A DNA stretch of 32,229 bases from positions 1 to 32,229 of the forward strand of contig JAJZNX010000063.1 of the NCBI GenBank assembly GCA_021852275.1, written 5' to 3'. The notes below the pieces were generated by a model, which did not search any database, was not told where the DNA came from, and saw only the letters and a program-made list of their open reading frames with translations. The position numbers and the translations under genes are program-made. Below, piece after piece: positions 9,524-18,081 of this stretch. Position 1 is the first letter of the stretch, and each line of letters begins with the position of its first letter. This DNA is from Planctomycetota bacterium (lineage in GTDB: Bacteria > Planctomycetota > Phycisphaerae > WQYP01).

Positions 9524-12500
9524 ATGAAGCTGATCGTGCATTTGATTGGTAACGCCCATCTGGATCCCGCCTGGCTGTGGACCTGGCCGGCCGGCGTGGA
9601 TGAATCTATTAATACGTGCCGCACGGCCTGCGACCTGCTGGATTTATACCCGGACCTGCACATCACACGCGGCGAAGCGTGGGTGTATGATCAGGTGCGC
9701 AAGGCCGATCCGCACACATTCAAACGTATTCAAGCCCACGTTGGCGCGGGGAGATGGCGTATCGTCAATGGCTGGTGGATTCAGCCCGATTGCAATCTGC
9801 CCGGGGAAGCCTCTTTTCAAAAACAGGCGGAAATCGGCGGCCGGTTTTTTCGGGAACATTTTGGTGTTCACGTGGATATCGGTTATAATGTGGATTCTTT
9901 TGGCCATTGCGCCATGCTTCCCAGTTTTCTTACCCGTACCGGCATGAATGCGTATGTATTTATGCGGCCGCAAGCCACGGAAAAAACACTTCCGTCCAAC
10001 CTTTTTCGCTGGCAAAGCCCTGTCGGCGATACGGTGACGGCATTTCGCATTTCTGGAGCGTATCTGGCAACCAGTGTGTCGGGGTTAATCAGCAATATCC
10101 ACGCAACCGTAGCCGCGGCAGACCGCCGCGTGGGCCATACCATGTGTTTTTATGGTGTGGGCGATCACGGTGGAGGACCGACGCGGGCCCAGATCGAATG
10201 GATCCGGAAGAACCGGCATTTCTCTGCGGATGTGGAGTTGCGCTTCAGCCATCCACGGGCGTTTTTTGATGCGGTTAAGGATAAGGCCGCACAATTGCCT
10301 CTGGTGGTCGGTGAACTGCAAATGCATGCGATAGGCTGTTACACCGCGGTCCGTGCCATCAAACAGGGTGTGCGACAGGGCGAAGCCGCGTTAATACAGG
10401 CGCAGATTCTGACCAACGATCTGCCGGAACCACGGGCGTCCGAAACCCGGCAAAAACTACTGGAAGCATGGCGGCGGCTGCTTTTTAATGAATTTCATGA
10501 TGTGCTTGGAGGCACCTGCATCGATAAAGCCTGTCAGCAGAGCATCGATGATCTGGGTTTTGTCCGATCGGTGGCTCACGAAATTATCGTGGATAGCACC
10601 CGCTGGAATATGGCCAGTCTTCCCCCCTGCCCTCGGCAGCGTCTGGTTATCTGCAATCCTTCGGACAAACCATGGACCGGTCTGGCCGAATTTGAACCCT
10701 ATCTGCCGGTGAATGGACAATCGCCTGAATTTATATTGCGGGATGAAGATGGAGCGGTGGTGCCGTCGCAGGATATAGCGGCGGACGCAGCCGTGGATAT
10801 GACCCGCAGAATCCTGTTTCCGGTACGTGTGCCGCCCAACGGACGGCAAATTTTGCAACTTTACCGCAGACCAGAAACTCATCGGGGACCTTCCCCATTT
10901 GACGTACAAGTTGACAAGCTGGCCCACCGGCAACTCCAACTTAGTGTCGGTCGCACCGGCGTGGAACAATTGCATTTTCATTCCCAGTCTATGCTGGGAA
11001 CGGGTGGAATTCAGATTGTCGTGCTGGAAGATTTGTCCGATACCTGGTCGCACGGCCTGGTTGGCTACCAGGGACTGCGGCTGGGAGCCTTTACCGCAGC
11101 CACACCATGGCGCGTCCGCGAGCAGGGACCGCTACGTGCGGCCCTGGAAAATTCCTTCAGCTTCCAGGGCAGCTCTTTACACTGGACTGTACTGCTGGAA
11201 CAAGATTCGCCCATGATTCGGATGAAACTGCGGCTGAATTGGCATGGGCATCGCAAAATCGTGAAGCTGCTTTTGCCGGCGGGCTTTCCGGTGCAGTCGC
11301 GGCGCGATGGTACGCCAGGATCCCTGATTGAAAGACCGTTGAATGGACAGGAATATCCCCTGCGGGACGTAGTAACGCTGCAAGGCAAGGATCGGTCATT
11401 GGCCATGGTCAGTGCGGATATATCCGGCGTGGATGTACAGGCGAACGGTCTTATCCGTGCAACCCTGTTGCGCTGTCCGTACTATGCCAACCATGATCCC
11501 TTCGTGGTGCCGCCGGGAGACGCCTTTCCGGTTACCGACCAGGGAACGCATGAATACGAAATAGCCATTTTTGCCGGTGCGACTGATCTGGCACCGCAGG
11601 CCCTGGAGGTAGCCCACCGCATGAACTTTCCGCTCTGGATTTCGGAAGCCACCCAGGGCATGGCTGCAGGCTGGACCTACGACCCGGCCCTGGCTGTCGC
11701 TGCCAGCCCGGACGAACCGCCGATCCTGCCCTTTGAAGCCTTGGGGGCGTGGGAACTCTGGGATCGACTGGCGGATTTCCGGTCGGTCAGCATGGTACCC
11801 AGTGAAACCATTAGTCCACGGTGGCCGGGAGAAAAGCTTATTTTCACCACAGCAGCGAGTCTCGCCATCGATTGGCTCATGCCGTGCGATTCACGTTATT
11901 GTATCACCGCCGGATACGTGGAAGGCGGGGAGTTTGGTGCCCTGGATGTTTATGCAGATGAAAAACTGCTCGGGAGCCTCAAAGCTGATGGCAGCACACC
12001 GCAGACTCTCGTAACGGCGGCGGCTTTGCCCGCAGGCAAAGTGCGGCTGGAACTGCAGCGCCGTGGCGGCAGCAAAACCGCACTTGGCTTTTTGGAATGT
12101 ATACCCGTGTTGCGCGATATGGGCGGGACGTCGTGGATGGCGATCGGTCCGTTTGCGTATGATTTAAAATCGGGCCTGGCACCGGAGCAATTGCTGGAAA
12201 CCATCGTTCATGAGCCGGAAACTTCGCGCAATTTTCAATCCGCCGTGGTGTTGAACAAACATGCCACCGCACGCTGGACGCGCATGAGCGACTGTGATGA
12301 TTATGTGGACTTTAAAAAAGTTTTCGGTGCCGGAGAAGGTTCGATTCATTATGCGGTAACGCATTTATATTCGCCACACCCCTGTCGCGTGCGACTTCGG
12401 TACGGAATGGATTATTACTTGCGGATGTGGTTGAACGGAAAACTGGTGCTGCCATTTGCCCGGGGCCATGGATCGGCATGCAAGGGGCAGTTTTTCCTCG

Positions 12501-12643
12501 ATGTTGATTTGCCCACGGGACACAGCGAATTGCTGGTGAAAGTAGCTGCCGGTTCGGGCGGTAATGGGTTTTGGATGGCCGTGAGCGATCTGGAAAATCT
12601 GACCGTCGAAGCGATACCGAACCGGCCCGTGCGCCCGGGGTAG
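9524..12643 (+). CDS. Alpha-mannosidase, glycoside hydrolase family 38
   Basis: 1039 residues, within the usual GH38 range. Visible zinc-site and catalytic features are AHLDPAW (H12 and D14 as zinc ligands), NVDSFGH with D124 as the expected nucleophile and zinc ligand, GVGDHGGGPT in the barrel, and FHDVLGG, a conserved GH38 block. The middle domain and beta-sandwich follow. The C-terminal about 200 residues (from roughly GTSWMAIGPF) add a beta-rich region that may bind sugar. There is no signal peptide, so it is probably cytoplasmic. GGAG lies 8 bases ahead of the ATG. It follows the GH2 gene by 40 bases and likely shares its transcript. Together the pair would remove alpha-mannosyl and beta-linked residues from the same glycan (inference). 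GH38 substrates vary, so linkage specificity is open. Confidence 0.94.
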   Translation: MKLIVHLIGNAHLDPAWLWTWPAGVDESINTCRTACDLLDLYPDLHITRGEAWVYDQVRKADPHTFKRIQAHVGAGRWRIVNGWWIQPDCNLPGEASFQKQAEIGGRFFREHFGVHVDIGYNVDSFGHCAMLPSFLTRTGMNAYVFMRPQATEKTLPSNLFRWQSPVGDTVTAFRISGAYLATSVSGLISNIHATVAAADRRVGHTMCFYGVGDHGGGPTRAQIEWIRKNRHFSADVELRFSHPRAFFDAVKDKAAQLPLVVGELQMHAIGCYTAVRAIKQGVRQGEAALIQAQILTNDLPEPRASETRQKLLEAWRRLLFNEFHDVLGGTCIDKACQQSIDDLGFVRSVAHEIIVDSTRWNMASLPPCPRQRLVICNPSDKPWTGLAEFEPYLPVNGQSPEFILRDEDGAVVPSQDIAADAAVDMTRRILFPVRVPPNGRQILQLYRRPETHRGPSPFDVQVDKLAHRQLQLSVGRTGVEQLHFHSQSMLGTGGIQIVVLEDLSDTWSHGLVGYQGLRLGAFTAATPWRVREQGPLRAALENSFSFQGSSLHWTVLLEQDSPMIRMKLRLNWHGHRKIVKLLLPAGFPVQSRRDGTPGSLIERPLNGQEYPLRDVVTLQGKDRSLAMVSADISGVDVQANGLIRATLLRCPYYANHDPFVVPPGDAFPVTDQGTHEYEIAIFAGATDLAPQALEVAHRMNFPLWISEATQGMAAGWTYDPALAVAASPDEPPILPFEALGAWELWDRLADFRSVSMVPSETISPRWPGEKLIFTTAASLAIDWLMPCDSRYCITAGYVEGGEFGALDVYADEKLLGSLKADGSTPQTLVTAAALPAGKVRLELQRRGGSKTALGFLECIPVLRDMGGTSWMAIGPFAYDLKSGLAPEQLLETIVHEPETSRNFQSAVVLNKHATARWTRMSDCDDYVDFKKVFGAGEGSIHYAVTHLYSPHPCRVRLRYGMDYYLRMWLNGKLVLPFARGHGSACKGQFFLDVDLPTGHSELLVKVAAGSGGNGFWMAVSDLENLTVEAIPNRPVRPG

Positions 12644-12689
12644 ATGGCGGGAAAGCAACCAAACTGAATTGCGCAGCCCGCCCCGCGCT

Positions 12690-12723
12690 TTGCATTCAAG
12701 CCGGTTTATGCTATAAGATCGCA
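12690..12723 (+). promoter_or_regulatory. Extended -10 promoter for a probably leaderless GDPD transcript
   Basis: TTGCAT (12690-12695) and TATAAG (12712-12717) are 16 bp apart, and TGC directly before TATAAG makes an extended -10. The ATG of the next gene starts 7 bases after the -10 box, where transcription would begin, and no Shine-Dalgarno sequence precedes it. Both facts point to a leaderless mRNA. Confidence 0.5.
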
Positions 12724-13437
12724 ATGGCAAAACCCACGGTCATGGCGATTGCTCATCGTGGAGCATCGGCTATTGCCCCCGAAAACACCGTTGCCGCTTT
12801 CGATGAAGCGATTCGGTTGGGATCGTCAGCGGTTGAGTTTGATGTGAGAATGTCCGCCGATGGTGTTCCTGTAGTCATCCACGATGACCGGATCGACCGA
12901 ACAACCAATGGCCATGGGCGCGTGGCGGATTTTACGGCGCTGGACTTGCGCCGCTTTGATGCCGGTTCGTGGAAAGGTCATCGGTTTGCGGCAGCACGCA
13001 TTCCCACGCTGGAAGAAGCCCTGCTGGCTATTGCGGATCCCGTGATTCCAGTCCTTGAAATCAAAGTCCATGTTCCGGCAGCGGTGCTGGCGGAATTGTT
13101 GCTTCGCCGCAATGCGGCGGCCCGGGCGATGGTGATCAGCTACCATGCAGAACTGCTGGCTCCGCTGAAGGCATTATTGCCGAAACTGAAAATCGGATTG
13201 CTGCTGGATGACTGGAGCAAGGATCCGCTGCGGCCGGCGCGGGCGCTGGCTGCAACCACCGTGGTGGCAAACGTGCGGTGTCTGACGATGGAGCATGTAG
13301 CGGCGGCGCATGCCGCCGGCCTCAAAGTATGGTGCTTTACGGCCAATGATGTCGGACTGGTCGCGGCAATGGCGGCGATGGGAGTAGAAGGAATTATTAC
13401 GGATTATCCTGACCTGATCCGTTCTCAACGTGGATGA
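12724..13437 (+). CDS. Glycerophosphodiester phosphodiesterase (UgpQ-like)
   Basis: 237 residues, the size of cytoplasmic UgpQ-type enzymes that hydrolyse glycerophosphodiesters to glycerol-3-phosphate and an alcohol. The catalytic signature is complete: HRGA with H11, PENT with E20-N21, VEFDVRMSADG with E38 and D40 as metal ligands, HDDRIDRTTNG with the second catalytic His at 53, EIKVH in the barrel, and VWCFTAND plus GVEGIITDYPDL at the end. There is no signal peptide. The open frame extends upstream into the mannosidase gene, but homology starts at the ATG at 12724. That start has no Shine-Dalgarno sequence and lies 7 bases after a -10 box, so it may be translated from a leaderless message. 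rho starts 36 bases after its stop. Confidence 0.93.
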   Translation: MAKPTVMAIAHRGASAIAPENTVAAFDEAIRLGSSAVEFDVRMSADGVPVVIHDDRIDRTTNGHGRVADFTALDLRRFDAGSWKGHRFAAARIPTLEEALLAIADPVIPVLEIKVHVPAAVLAELLLRRNAAARAMVISYHAELLAPLKALLPKLKIGLLLDDWSKDPLRPARALAATTVVANVRCLTMEHVAAAHAAGLKVWCFTANDVGLVAAMAAMGVEGIITDYPDLIRSQRG

Positions 13438-13472
13438 TCGGCCAGGACAATTTAGCATAGTGAGACGATGGA

Positions 13473-14600
13473 ATGGAAAACCAAGTGACTGGTTTGCTGG
13501 AAATAACCGAAAAAGGTCATGGACTGTTGCGCACACAGCAGCGAAAATTCAAGCCGAACCCCACAGATGTCATGGTTTCCAGTGAAATAATTGAGGCCTT
13601 GCACCTGCGGCCCGGCCTGATACTTACGGGCACGTTGAATTCCACTGGCAAAGGATCTGTGGATCAGGTCGCGGAAATAATTTCCATCAACGGCAAAACA
13701 CCCGCGGAGTATCAGCGAATTACGCCTTTTTCCGAATTGACGGTTATTGACCCGCGGCAGCGCATCGTGCTGGAGACCAAAGGCGGGCCGGAGTCCATGC
13801 GCATCATGGATATGCTCACCCCAATTGGCCGCGGACAGCGGGGCTTGATTGTGGCTCCACCCAAAACCGGCAAAACCACCCTGCTCAAGCAGATCGCGGA
13901 AGCCGCCCTGATCAATCATCCGGATATGAAGGTGTTCATTTTGCTCATTGATGAGCGCCCGGAGGAAGTAACCGATTTTCGCCGCTCGCTGTCGGCGGAA
14001 GTCTGGGCCAGCAACAATGACGAAGATGTTCCATCCCACGTGCGCGCCGCGCGGGGCATGATAGAACGGGCCCGGCGTCTGGTGGAATTTGGTGCCGACG
14101 TGCTGGTGGTGCTGGATTCGATTACGCGACTGGGGCGGGCGTTTAATCATTTTGTGGGGTCCAGTGGACGCACAATGTCCGGCGGCGTGGATTCGTCGGC
14201 CCTGCTGGAACCACGCAGTATTTTTGGGGCCGCACGTAATATCGAACATGGCGGCTCCCTGACCATTATCGCCTCCGCCCTGATTGACACCGGCAGCCGA
14301 ATGGATGAGCTTATCTTTCAGGAATTCAAGGGCACGGGCAATATGGAAGTAGTCCTGTCGCGCAAACTCGCCGAACGACGGGTGTGGCCGGCCATCGATC
14401 TACCGGTCAGCGGTACGCGCAAGGAGGAATTACTGCTCGGACCGGAAATGGCACACAAGTCCGCACTGCTGCGGCGTAATCTGATCCATCGCGATCCAGT
14501 GCAGGCCATGCAGACGCTTCTCACCGCCATGAAAAAATATCCGACCAATACGGAATTTCTCAATAGCTTCCGTGAACCCACCCCGCTGCGCCGGCGGTGA
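13473..14600 (+). CDS. rho: Transcription termination factor Rho, short form
   Basis: RNA-dependent ATPase of the RecA/F1 fold that terminates transcription. At 375 residues it is shorter than the E. coli protein (about 419). It begins directly with the RNA-binding cold-shock-like domain (VTGLLEITEKGHGLLR, with the DVMVSSEIIEALHLRPG strand-helix), so the N-terminal Rho_N helix bundle is absent. The ATPase is intact: GRGQRGLIVAPPKTGKTT with Walker A at about 128-136, LLIDERPEEV, VVLDSITRL as Walker B, the GGVD Q-loop region, and the R-loop block FKGTGNMEVVLSRKLAERR. An in-frame TGA at 13461-13463 and the nearby GDPD stop leave no room for a longer start. The ribosome binding site is weak. The gene converges with metK. 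Confidence 0.96.
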   Translation: MENQVTGLLEITEKGHGLLRTQQRKFKPNPTDVMVSSEIIEALHLRPGLILTGTLNSTGKGSVDQVAEIISINGKTPAEYQRITPFSELTVIDPRQRIVLETKGGPESMRIMDMLTPIGRGQRGLIVAPPKTGKTTLLKQIAEAALINHPDMKVFILLIDERPEEVTDFRRSLSAEVWASNNDEDVPSHVRAARGMIERARRLVEFGADVLVVLDSITRLGRAFNHFVGSSGRTMSGGVDSSALLEPRSIFGAARNIEHGGSLTIIASALIDTGSRMDELIFQEFKGTGNMEVVLSRKLAERRVWPAIDLPVSGTRKEELLLGPEMAHKSALLRRNLIHRDPVQAMQTLLTAMKKYPTNTEFLNSFREPTPLRRR

Positions 14601-14605
14601 TACGC

Positions 14606-14742
14606 TTATTTAGTAACCGTTCACGGCCATGCCAACAGATCAGCGTTATGGCAGTGGTGGCGTCCTCAACAGCGGGGACCCCACTTGTGGTGCGGGCTTC
14701 CAGCCTGCCCGGCCGCCCTTTCGTGAACGGTTACGTTATTTA
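14606..14742. mobile_element. Short inverted-repeat element between rho and metK
   Basis: A perfect 13-bp inverted repeat, GTAACCGTTCACG (14613-14625) and CGTGAACGGTTAC (14722-14734), bounds about 122 bp. The 7-bp word TTATTTA flanks it on both sides (14606-14612 and 14736-14742), as a target duplication would, with one extra base (G14735) on the right. The right TTATTTA encodes the last lysine and stop codon of metK on the minus strand. The inside has no gene but carries a palindromic GC-rich part. It may be a small non-autonomous element, and its fold could serve as a two-way terminator for the convergent genes. Confidence 0.55.
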
Positions 14743-15956
14743 CGACCAGCCGCACGGGCGGCCAATTCCGCAGCTTTGTCGGTGTTTTCCCAGGTGAATT
14801 TTTCTCCGGTGCGGCCGAAATGACCGTGCCGCGCGGTTTCCTGGTAAATCGGACGCAGCAGGTTCAGATATTTAATGATGCCGGCGGGTGTGAGCGGAAA
14901 TACTTCGCGCACCAGATCGCTGATGAAGGCATCTTCCAGGGTGGATGTTCCTTCCGTGTCCACGGCCACGCTGACCGGTTCGGCGACGCCGATGGCATAG
15001 CCCAGTTGAATCTCACACGCGGTGGCCAGTTTCGCCGCCACAATGTTTTTAGCGATATACCGGGCCATATAACTCGCCGAGCGATCCACCTTGGAAGGAT
15101 CCTTGCCGGAAAATGCGCCACCACCGTGGCAACCCCGGCCTCCATACGTATCAACGATAATTTTTCTGCCGGTCAGGCCGGAATCTCCATGCGGCCCGCC
15201 GACCAGAAAATTGCCGGTGGGATTGATATGAAACTTGATCTTATCGTTCCAGAGTTTCGGACATTCCGCCATGATCACCGGCTTGATGATCTGCTCGATG
15301 ATGACCTTGCGGGATGCATCGGAAAAACTCTGGCCTTTCATGGCCGCTTCCGTGTGCTGCGTGGAAAGTACAACGGTGTGAATTCGCAATGGCAATCCCT
15401 GCGCATCGTATTCCACAGTAACCTGACTTTTAGCGTCCGGGCGGAGCCATTTAATCTTACCCGTTTGTCGTAGCATGGCGTGGCGCTCCATGAGCCGATG
15501 GCTCAGATAAATCGGCAGCGGCATGTAGGCTCTGGTTTCGTTACAGGCGAAACCGAACATAATGCCCTGATCGCCGGCCCCCTGCTCCCTGGTTTTGGTG
15601 GCGGTAACACCACGGGAAATATCCGGCGACTGGCCATGAATGACCCTTAGCACCGCGCAACTGCGCGCGTCAAAACCGGTAGCCGGGTCGTTATAGCCGA
15701 TGGCGGCGATGGTTTTTCTCGCCACCTGATCCACTTCATTGAGCGCCTTGATCCCAGCCTCGTTAACCGTCACTTCGCCCGCCAGCACCACCAAACCTGT
15801 GGTAACCAGCGTTTCGCAGGCCACACGGGCGTGGGGATCCGCGGTCAAAAGCAAGTCCAGAATTGCATCGGAAATTTGATCGGCCACCTTGTCCGGGTGG
15901 CCCATGCTTACGGACTCGCTGGTAAATAACTGCGTTCTCTGATTCATTTTTACCAT
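14736..15956 (-). CDS. metK: S-adenosylmethionine synthetase
   Basis: Makes S-adenosylmethionine from methionine and ATP in the cytoplasm. 406 residues against about 384 in E. coli. Signatures are [13 protein letters not shown] near the N-terminus (ATP/metal site), [16 protein letters not shown] (methionine/ATP loop), and the glycine-rich [21 protein letters not shown] with [17 protein letters not shown] after it. A GTG further upstream (15968) is possible, but GAGG lies 7-8 bases before the ATG at 15956, which also fits the family start better than the ATG at 15947. A -10-like TATACT lies on the minus strand at 16018-16013. The roughly 50-base leader is too short for a SAM riboswitch and none was seen. 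The stop codon lies within the direct repeat bordering the inverted-repeat element. Confidence 0.97.
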   Translation of the reverse strand: MVKMNQRTQLFTSESVSMGHPDKVADQISDAILDLLLTADPHARVACETLVTTGLVVLAGEVTVNEAGIKALNEVDQVARKTIAAIGYNDPATGFDARSCAVLRVIHGQSPDISRGVTATKTREQGAGDQGIMFGFACNETRAYMPLPIYLSHRLMERHAMLRQTGKIKWLRPDAKSQVTVEYDAQGLPLRIHTVVLSTQHTEAAMKGQSFSDASRKVIIEQIIKPVIMAECPKLWNDKIKFHINPTGNFLVGGPHGDSGLTGRKIIVDTYGGRGCHGGGAFSGKDPSKVDRSASYMARYIAKNIVAAKLATACEIQLGYAIGVAEPVSVAVDTEGTSTLEDAFISDLVREVFPLTPAGIIKYLNLLRPIYQETARHGHFGRTGEKFTWENTDKAAELAARAAGRK

Positions 15957-16083
15957 TAAAAACCTCACTGCAACATCGTAAAAGATATTCCATCAAAAAC
16001 CACAAACTTTTAAGTATACGGTATTCATCGATGATTGGAAAGCAATTTTAGCGCACCCGCCCACCGTGCCAAACCAACCCGCG

Positions 16084-16218
16084 CCCCACGAATCTGCAAT
16101 TCTAAACTCTCAATTCCGAACTCTGAAATTTCAAATCTCAAATCCACATTCCTCCGCCGCCTCTTGCTCGACTGCTCAACTGTTCTATTGTTCACCTGCT
16201 CTCGCGGGCCGCCGCCCG
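16084..16218 (+). repeat. 135-bp dispersed repeat, copy 1
   Basis: It matches 22917-23050 over its full length, with about ten substitutions and one 1-base gap. The core carries A/T-rich words such as CTGAAATTTCAAATCTCAAA, followed by CCGCCGCCTCTTGCT and CTGCTCAACTGTTCTA. A short echo (CTCTGAAATTTGAAATCTT) lies near 19780. No terminal inverted repeat or target duplication is visible. This is an interspersed non-coding repeat of unknown origin. Confidence 0.8.
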
Positions 16219-16426
16219 TTGAGGCATGGAAGCCGAAATCCCGATGTGACAGGAGTCGCCAATCGGGAAGACATGGAAGTCGAAATCTCCCGGCGCGGCC
16301 GGGACAGGCCTCCGCGGTACATACGTATCTCCCGACTCCCGTCTCGCGGCGCAGCCGCCCCCCCGTTGAGCGTGACCGCAAAAGCTAATCGCGCACAGGC
16401 CACAGCCCGCGCCTCGTCCATCGTGC

Positions 16427-16596
16427 ACCGGAGTTTATCCCGGTTGCCTTTAATAACATTCTGTCATCGGGATGCCCTCTGTGGTGAAATATTCTCCCGT
16501 TTCGCGGTGTAGCCGCACCCTGTCATTCTCTGCGACCGGAGTTTATCCCGCTTACCTATAACAACATTTAGTCCTCGGGACGCCTCGGCGGTGAAT
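16427..16596 (+). repeat. Decayed tandem pair
   Basis: Units at 16427-16490 and 16535-16596 share ACCGGAGTTTATCCCG, a following ...TAACAACATT-like part, a TCGGGAYGCC part and GGTGAA, with an offset of 108 bases. The two units have diverged by roughly a quarter. No coding role is apparent. Confidence 0.55.
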
Positions 16597-16734
16597 CCAG
16601 TCCCGTGCATTTCGTGTATTCCGTGGTACCTCCGTGATACCTTGGCGTCTCCTGACCGCCGATCGCTGCCCGCTTTTCCCCCCACGCCACAATTCCTCGC
16701 CACACCGTAGCCAGCGATTGAAAAACCCATCAGT

Positions 16735-16763
16735 TTGGTTTTAACCCATCTGGTGCCTACAAT
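16735..16763 (+). promoter_or_regulatory. Possible promoter for the alcohol dehydrogenase gene
   Basis: TTGGTT (16735-16740) and TACAAT (16758-16763) are spaced by 17 bp and end 43 bases before the start codon. The -10 matches five of six consensus bases; the -35 is weak. Confidence 0.4.
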
Positions 16764-16806
16764 ACCACGCAGCGTTGGTGAACTCTTACTGCAAGGATAA
16801 AGTTTT

Positions 16807-17865
16807 ATGATTCAGACGCATGGTTATGCCGTACAGAATGCCTCTTCTCCGCTGGCACCCTTTGTTTTTTCGCGCCGCGCACCGGGACCCCATGATGTGC
16901 ACATTGAAATACTCTATTGCGGCATTTGCCATACAGACTTGCATCAGTGCCGCAATGACTGGGCTGGTTCCACCTACCCCATGGTGCCGGGCCATGAAAT
17001 TATTGGTCGTGTGAAAGCGGTTGGGCAACACGTTGCCAGATTCAAGGTCGGCGATTTTGCGGGTGTCGGCTGCATGGTAGATTCCTGCCGTCAATGTGCC
17101 TCCTGCCGTGCCGATCTGGAACAATATTGTGAAAAAGGCCCAGTCTGGACTTACAATTCCAAAGAATATCAGAATCAGCAGCCCACCTATGGCGGATACA
17201 GTGAACAGATTGTGGTGGAAGAACGCTTTGTGGTGAAGGTACCCTCCGCGCTTGATCTGAAGGCCGCGGCCCCGCTGCTCTGCGCTGGCATTACCACGTA
17301 TTCTCCGCTTCGGCATTGGAAAGTCGGCCAGGGGCAGAAGGTGGGCGTTATTGGCCTGGGCGGCCTGGGGCACATGGGCATTAAGTTTGCCAAAGCCATG
17401 GGCGCACAGGTCGTCATGATTACCACCTCGCCGGATAAAGCCAAAGATGCGCTGCGTCTGGGAGCCGATCAGGTTCTGATTTCCCGCGATCCCGCGGCCA
17501 TGGCACACCATGGCAATAGTTTTCATTTTCTGCTCAATACCATTCCCAACGCCCATGATCTGAATCCTTATGTCAACTTGTTAAAACTTGACGGTACGAT
17601 GGTGCTGGTTGGCGCATTAACTGCCCTCACTCCGCCGCTGATGGGGGCCAGCGTCATTCACGGTCGCCGGAGTGTGGCCGGCTCCGCCATCGGCGGCATG
17701 GCGGAAACACAGGCCATGCTTGATTTTTGTGCCCAACACAAAATCGTCAGCGATGTGGAAGTCATTGCGATACAGGACGTCAACAAAGCCTTCGACCGTC
17801 TGCTGAAAAACGATGTTCGCTATCGCTTTGTCATTGACATGGCGTCGCTGCGGACAAAAAATTAA
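16807..17865 (+). CDS. Zinc-dependent alcohol dehydrogenase, cinnamyl-alcohol-dehydrogenase/YahK type
   Basis: 352 residues, a medium-chain dehydrogenase that interconverts aldehydes and alcohols, typically with NADP(H) in this subfamily. The catalytic zinc site is visible in YCGICHTD (C38) and VPGHEIIG (H63, E64). The four structural zinc cysteines are C94, C97, C100 and C108 in DSCRQCASCRADLEQYC. The Rossmann motif is VIGLGGLGHMG. The C-terminal part (FDRLLKNDVRYRFVIDM) matches the YahK/AdhC group, which usually reduces aldehydes. AAGGAT lies about 10 bases before the ATG. The gene is alone, and a stem-loop follows at 17911-17928. The physiological substrate cannot be told from the sequence. 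Confidence 0.93.
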   Translation: MIQTHGYAVQNASSPLAPFVFSRRAPGPHDVHIEILYCGICHTDLHQCRNDWAGSTYPMVPGHEIIGRVKAVGQHVARFKVGDFAGVGCMVDSCRQCASCRADLEQYCEKGPVWTYNSKEYQNQQPTYGGYSEQIVVEERFVVKVPSALDLKAAAPLLCAGITTYSPLRHWKVGQGQKVGVIGLGGLGHMGIKFAKAMGAQVVMITTSPDKAKDALRLGADQVLISRDPAAMAHHGNSFHFLLNTIPNAHDLNPYVNLLKLDGTMVLVGALTALTPPLMGASVIHGRRSVAGSAIGGMAETQAMLDFCAQHKIVSDVEVIAIQDVNKAFDRLLKNDVRYRFVIDMASLRTKN

Positions 17866-17910
17866 CAGTCCGGCAGATCTGAAAAAAACTGCCGACGATC
17901 AGCACGGCGT

Positions 17911-17928
17911 GAGCTTGGCCCCAAGCTC
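17911..17928 (+). terminator. Stem-loop downstream of the alcohol dehydrogenase gene
   Basis: GAGCTTG and CAAGCTC pair perfectly around a 4-base loop. No T-tract follows, so it is not a classical intrinsic terminator and may only stabilise the 3' end. A weaker pair, CGGCAG...CTGCCG, lies just upstream at 17874-17895. Confidence 0.35.
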
Positions 17929-18081
17929 GCGGCGGGGTAAGGCTGTATGCCAGAGCTGAAAACCCTCCAGCAGCGTGGGCTATCCGTCGACTTTGGATAT
18001 CTGGATCATCAGATTATGTTTTTCCGTTGAAATGCCCTATCATGGTCAGGTTACTGGCGGCCCCTGTGGAACCTATGCGTA

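Larger units (their letters stand above)
15957..16806. other. Gene-free gap rich in repeats
   Basis: This 850-bp gap separates the divergent metK and alcohol dehydrogenase genes. It holds the metK leader and -10-like box (16013-16018), a 135-bp dispersed repeat (16084-16218), a decayed tandem pair (16427-16490 and 16535-16596) and a possible alcohol dehydrogenase promoter (16735-16763). A shorter duplicated word, around CATGGAAGCCGAAATC and CATGGAAGTCGAAATC, occurs at 16226 and 16271. Open frames here show no ribosome binding site or recognisable protein and are judged non-coding. Confidence 0.6.

Noticed and set aside
13452-14249. 265-codon minus-strand open frame
   Set aside because: It is a shadow of rho, whose frame is certain from its motifs.
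15957-16020. Possible SAM riboswitch ahead of metK
   Set aside because: The leader is only about 50 bases and shows none of the paired helices or conserved cores expected.
16035-16512. Several overlapping open frames ahead of the alcohol dehydrogenase
   Set aside because: They translate the 135-bp repeat and low-complexity DNA on both strands and in several frames.
16786-17556. 256-codon minus-strand open frame
   Set aside because: It is a shadow of the zinc alcohol dehydrogenase.
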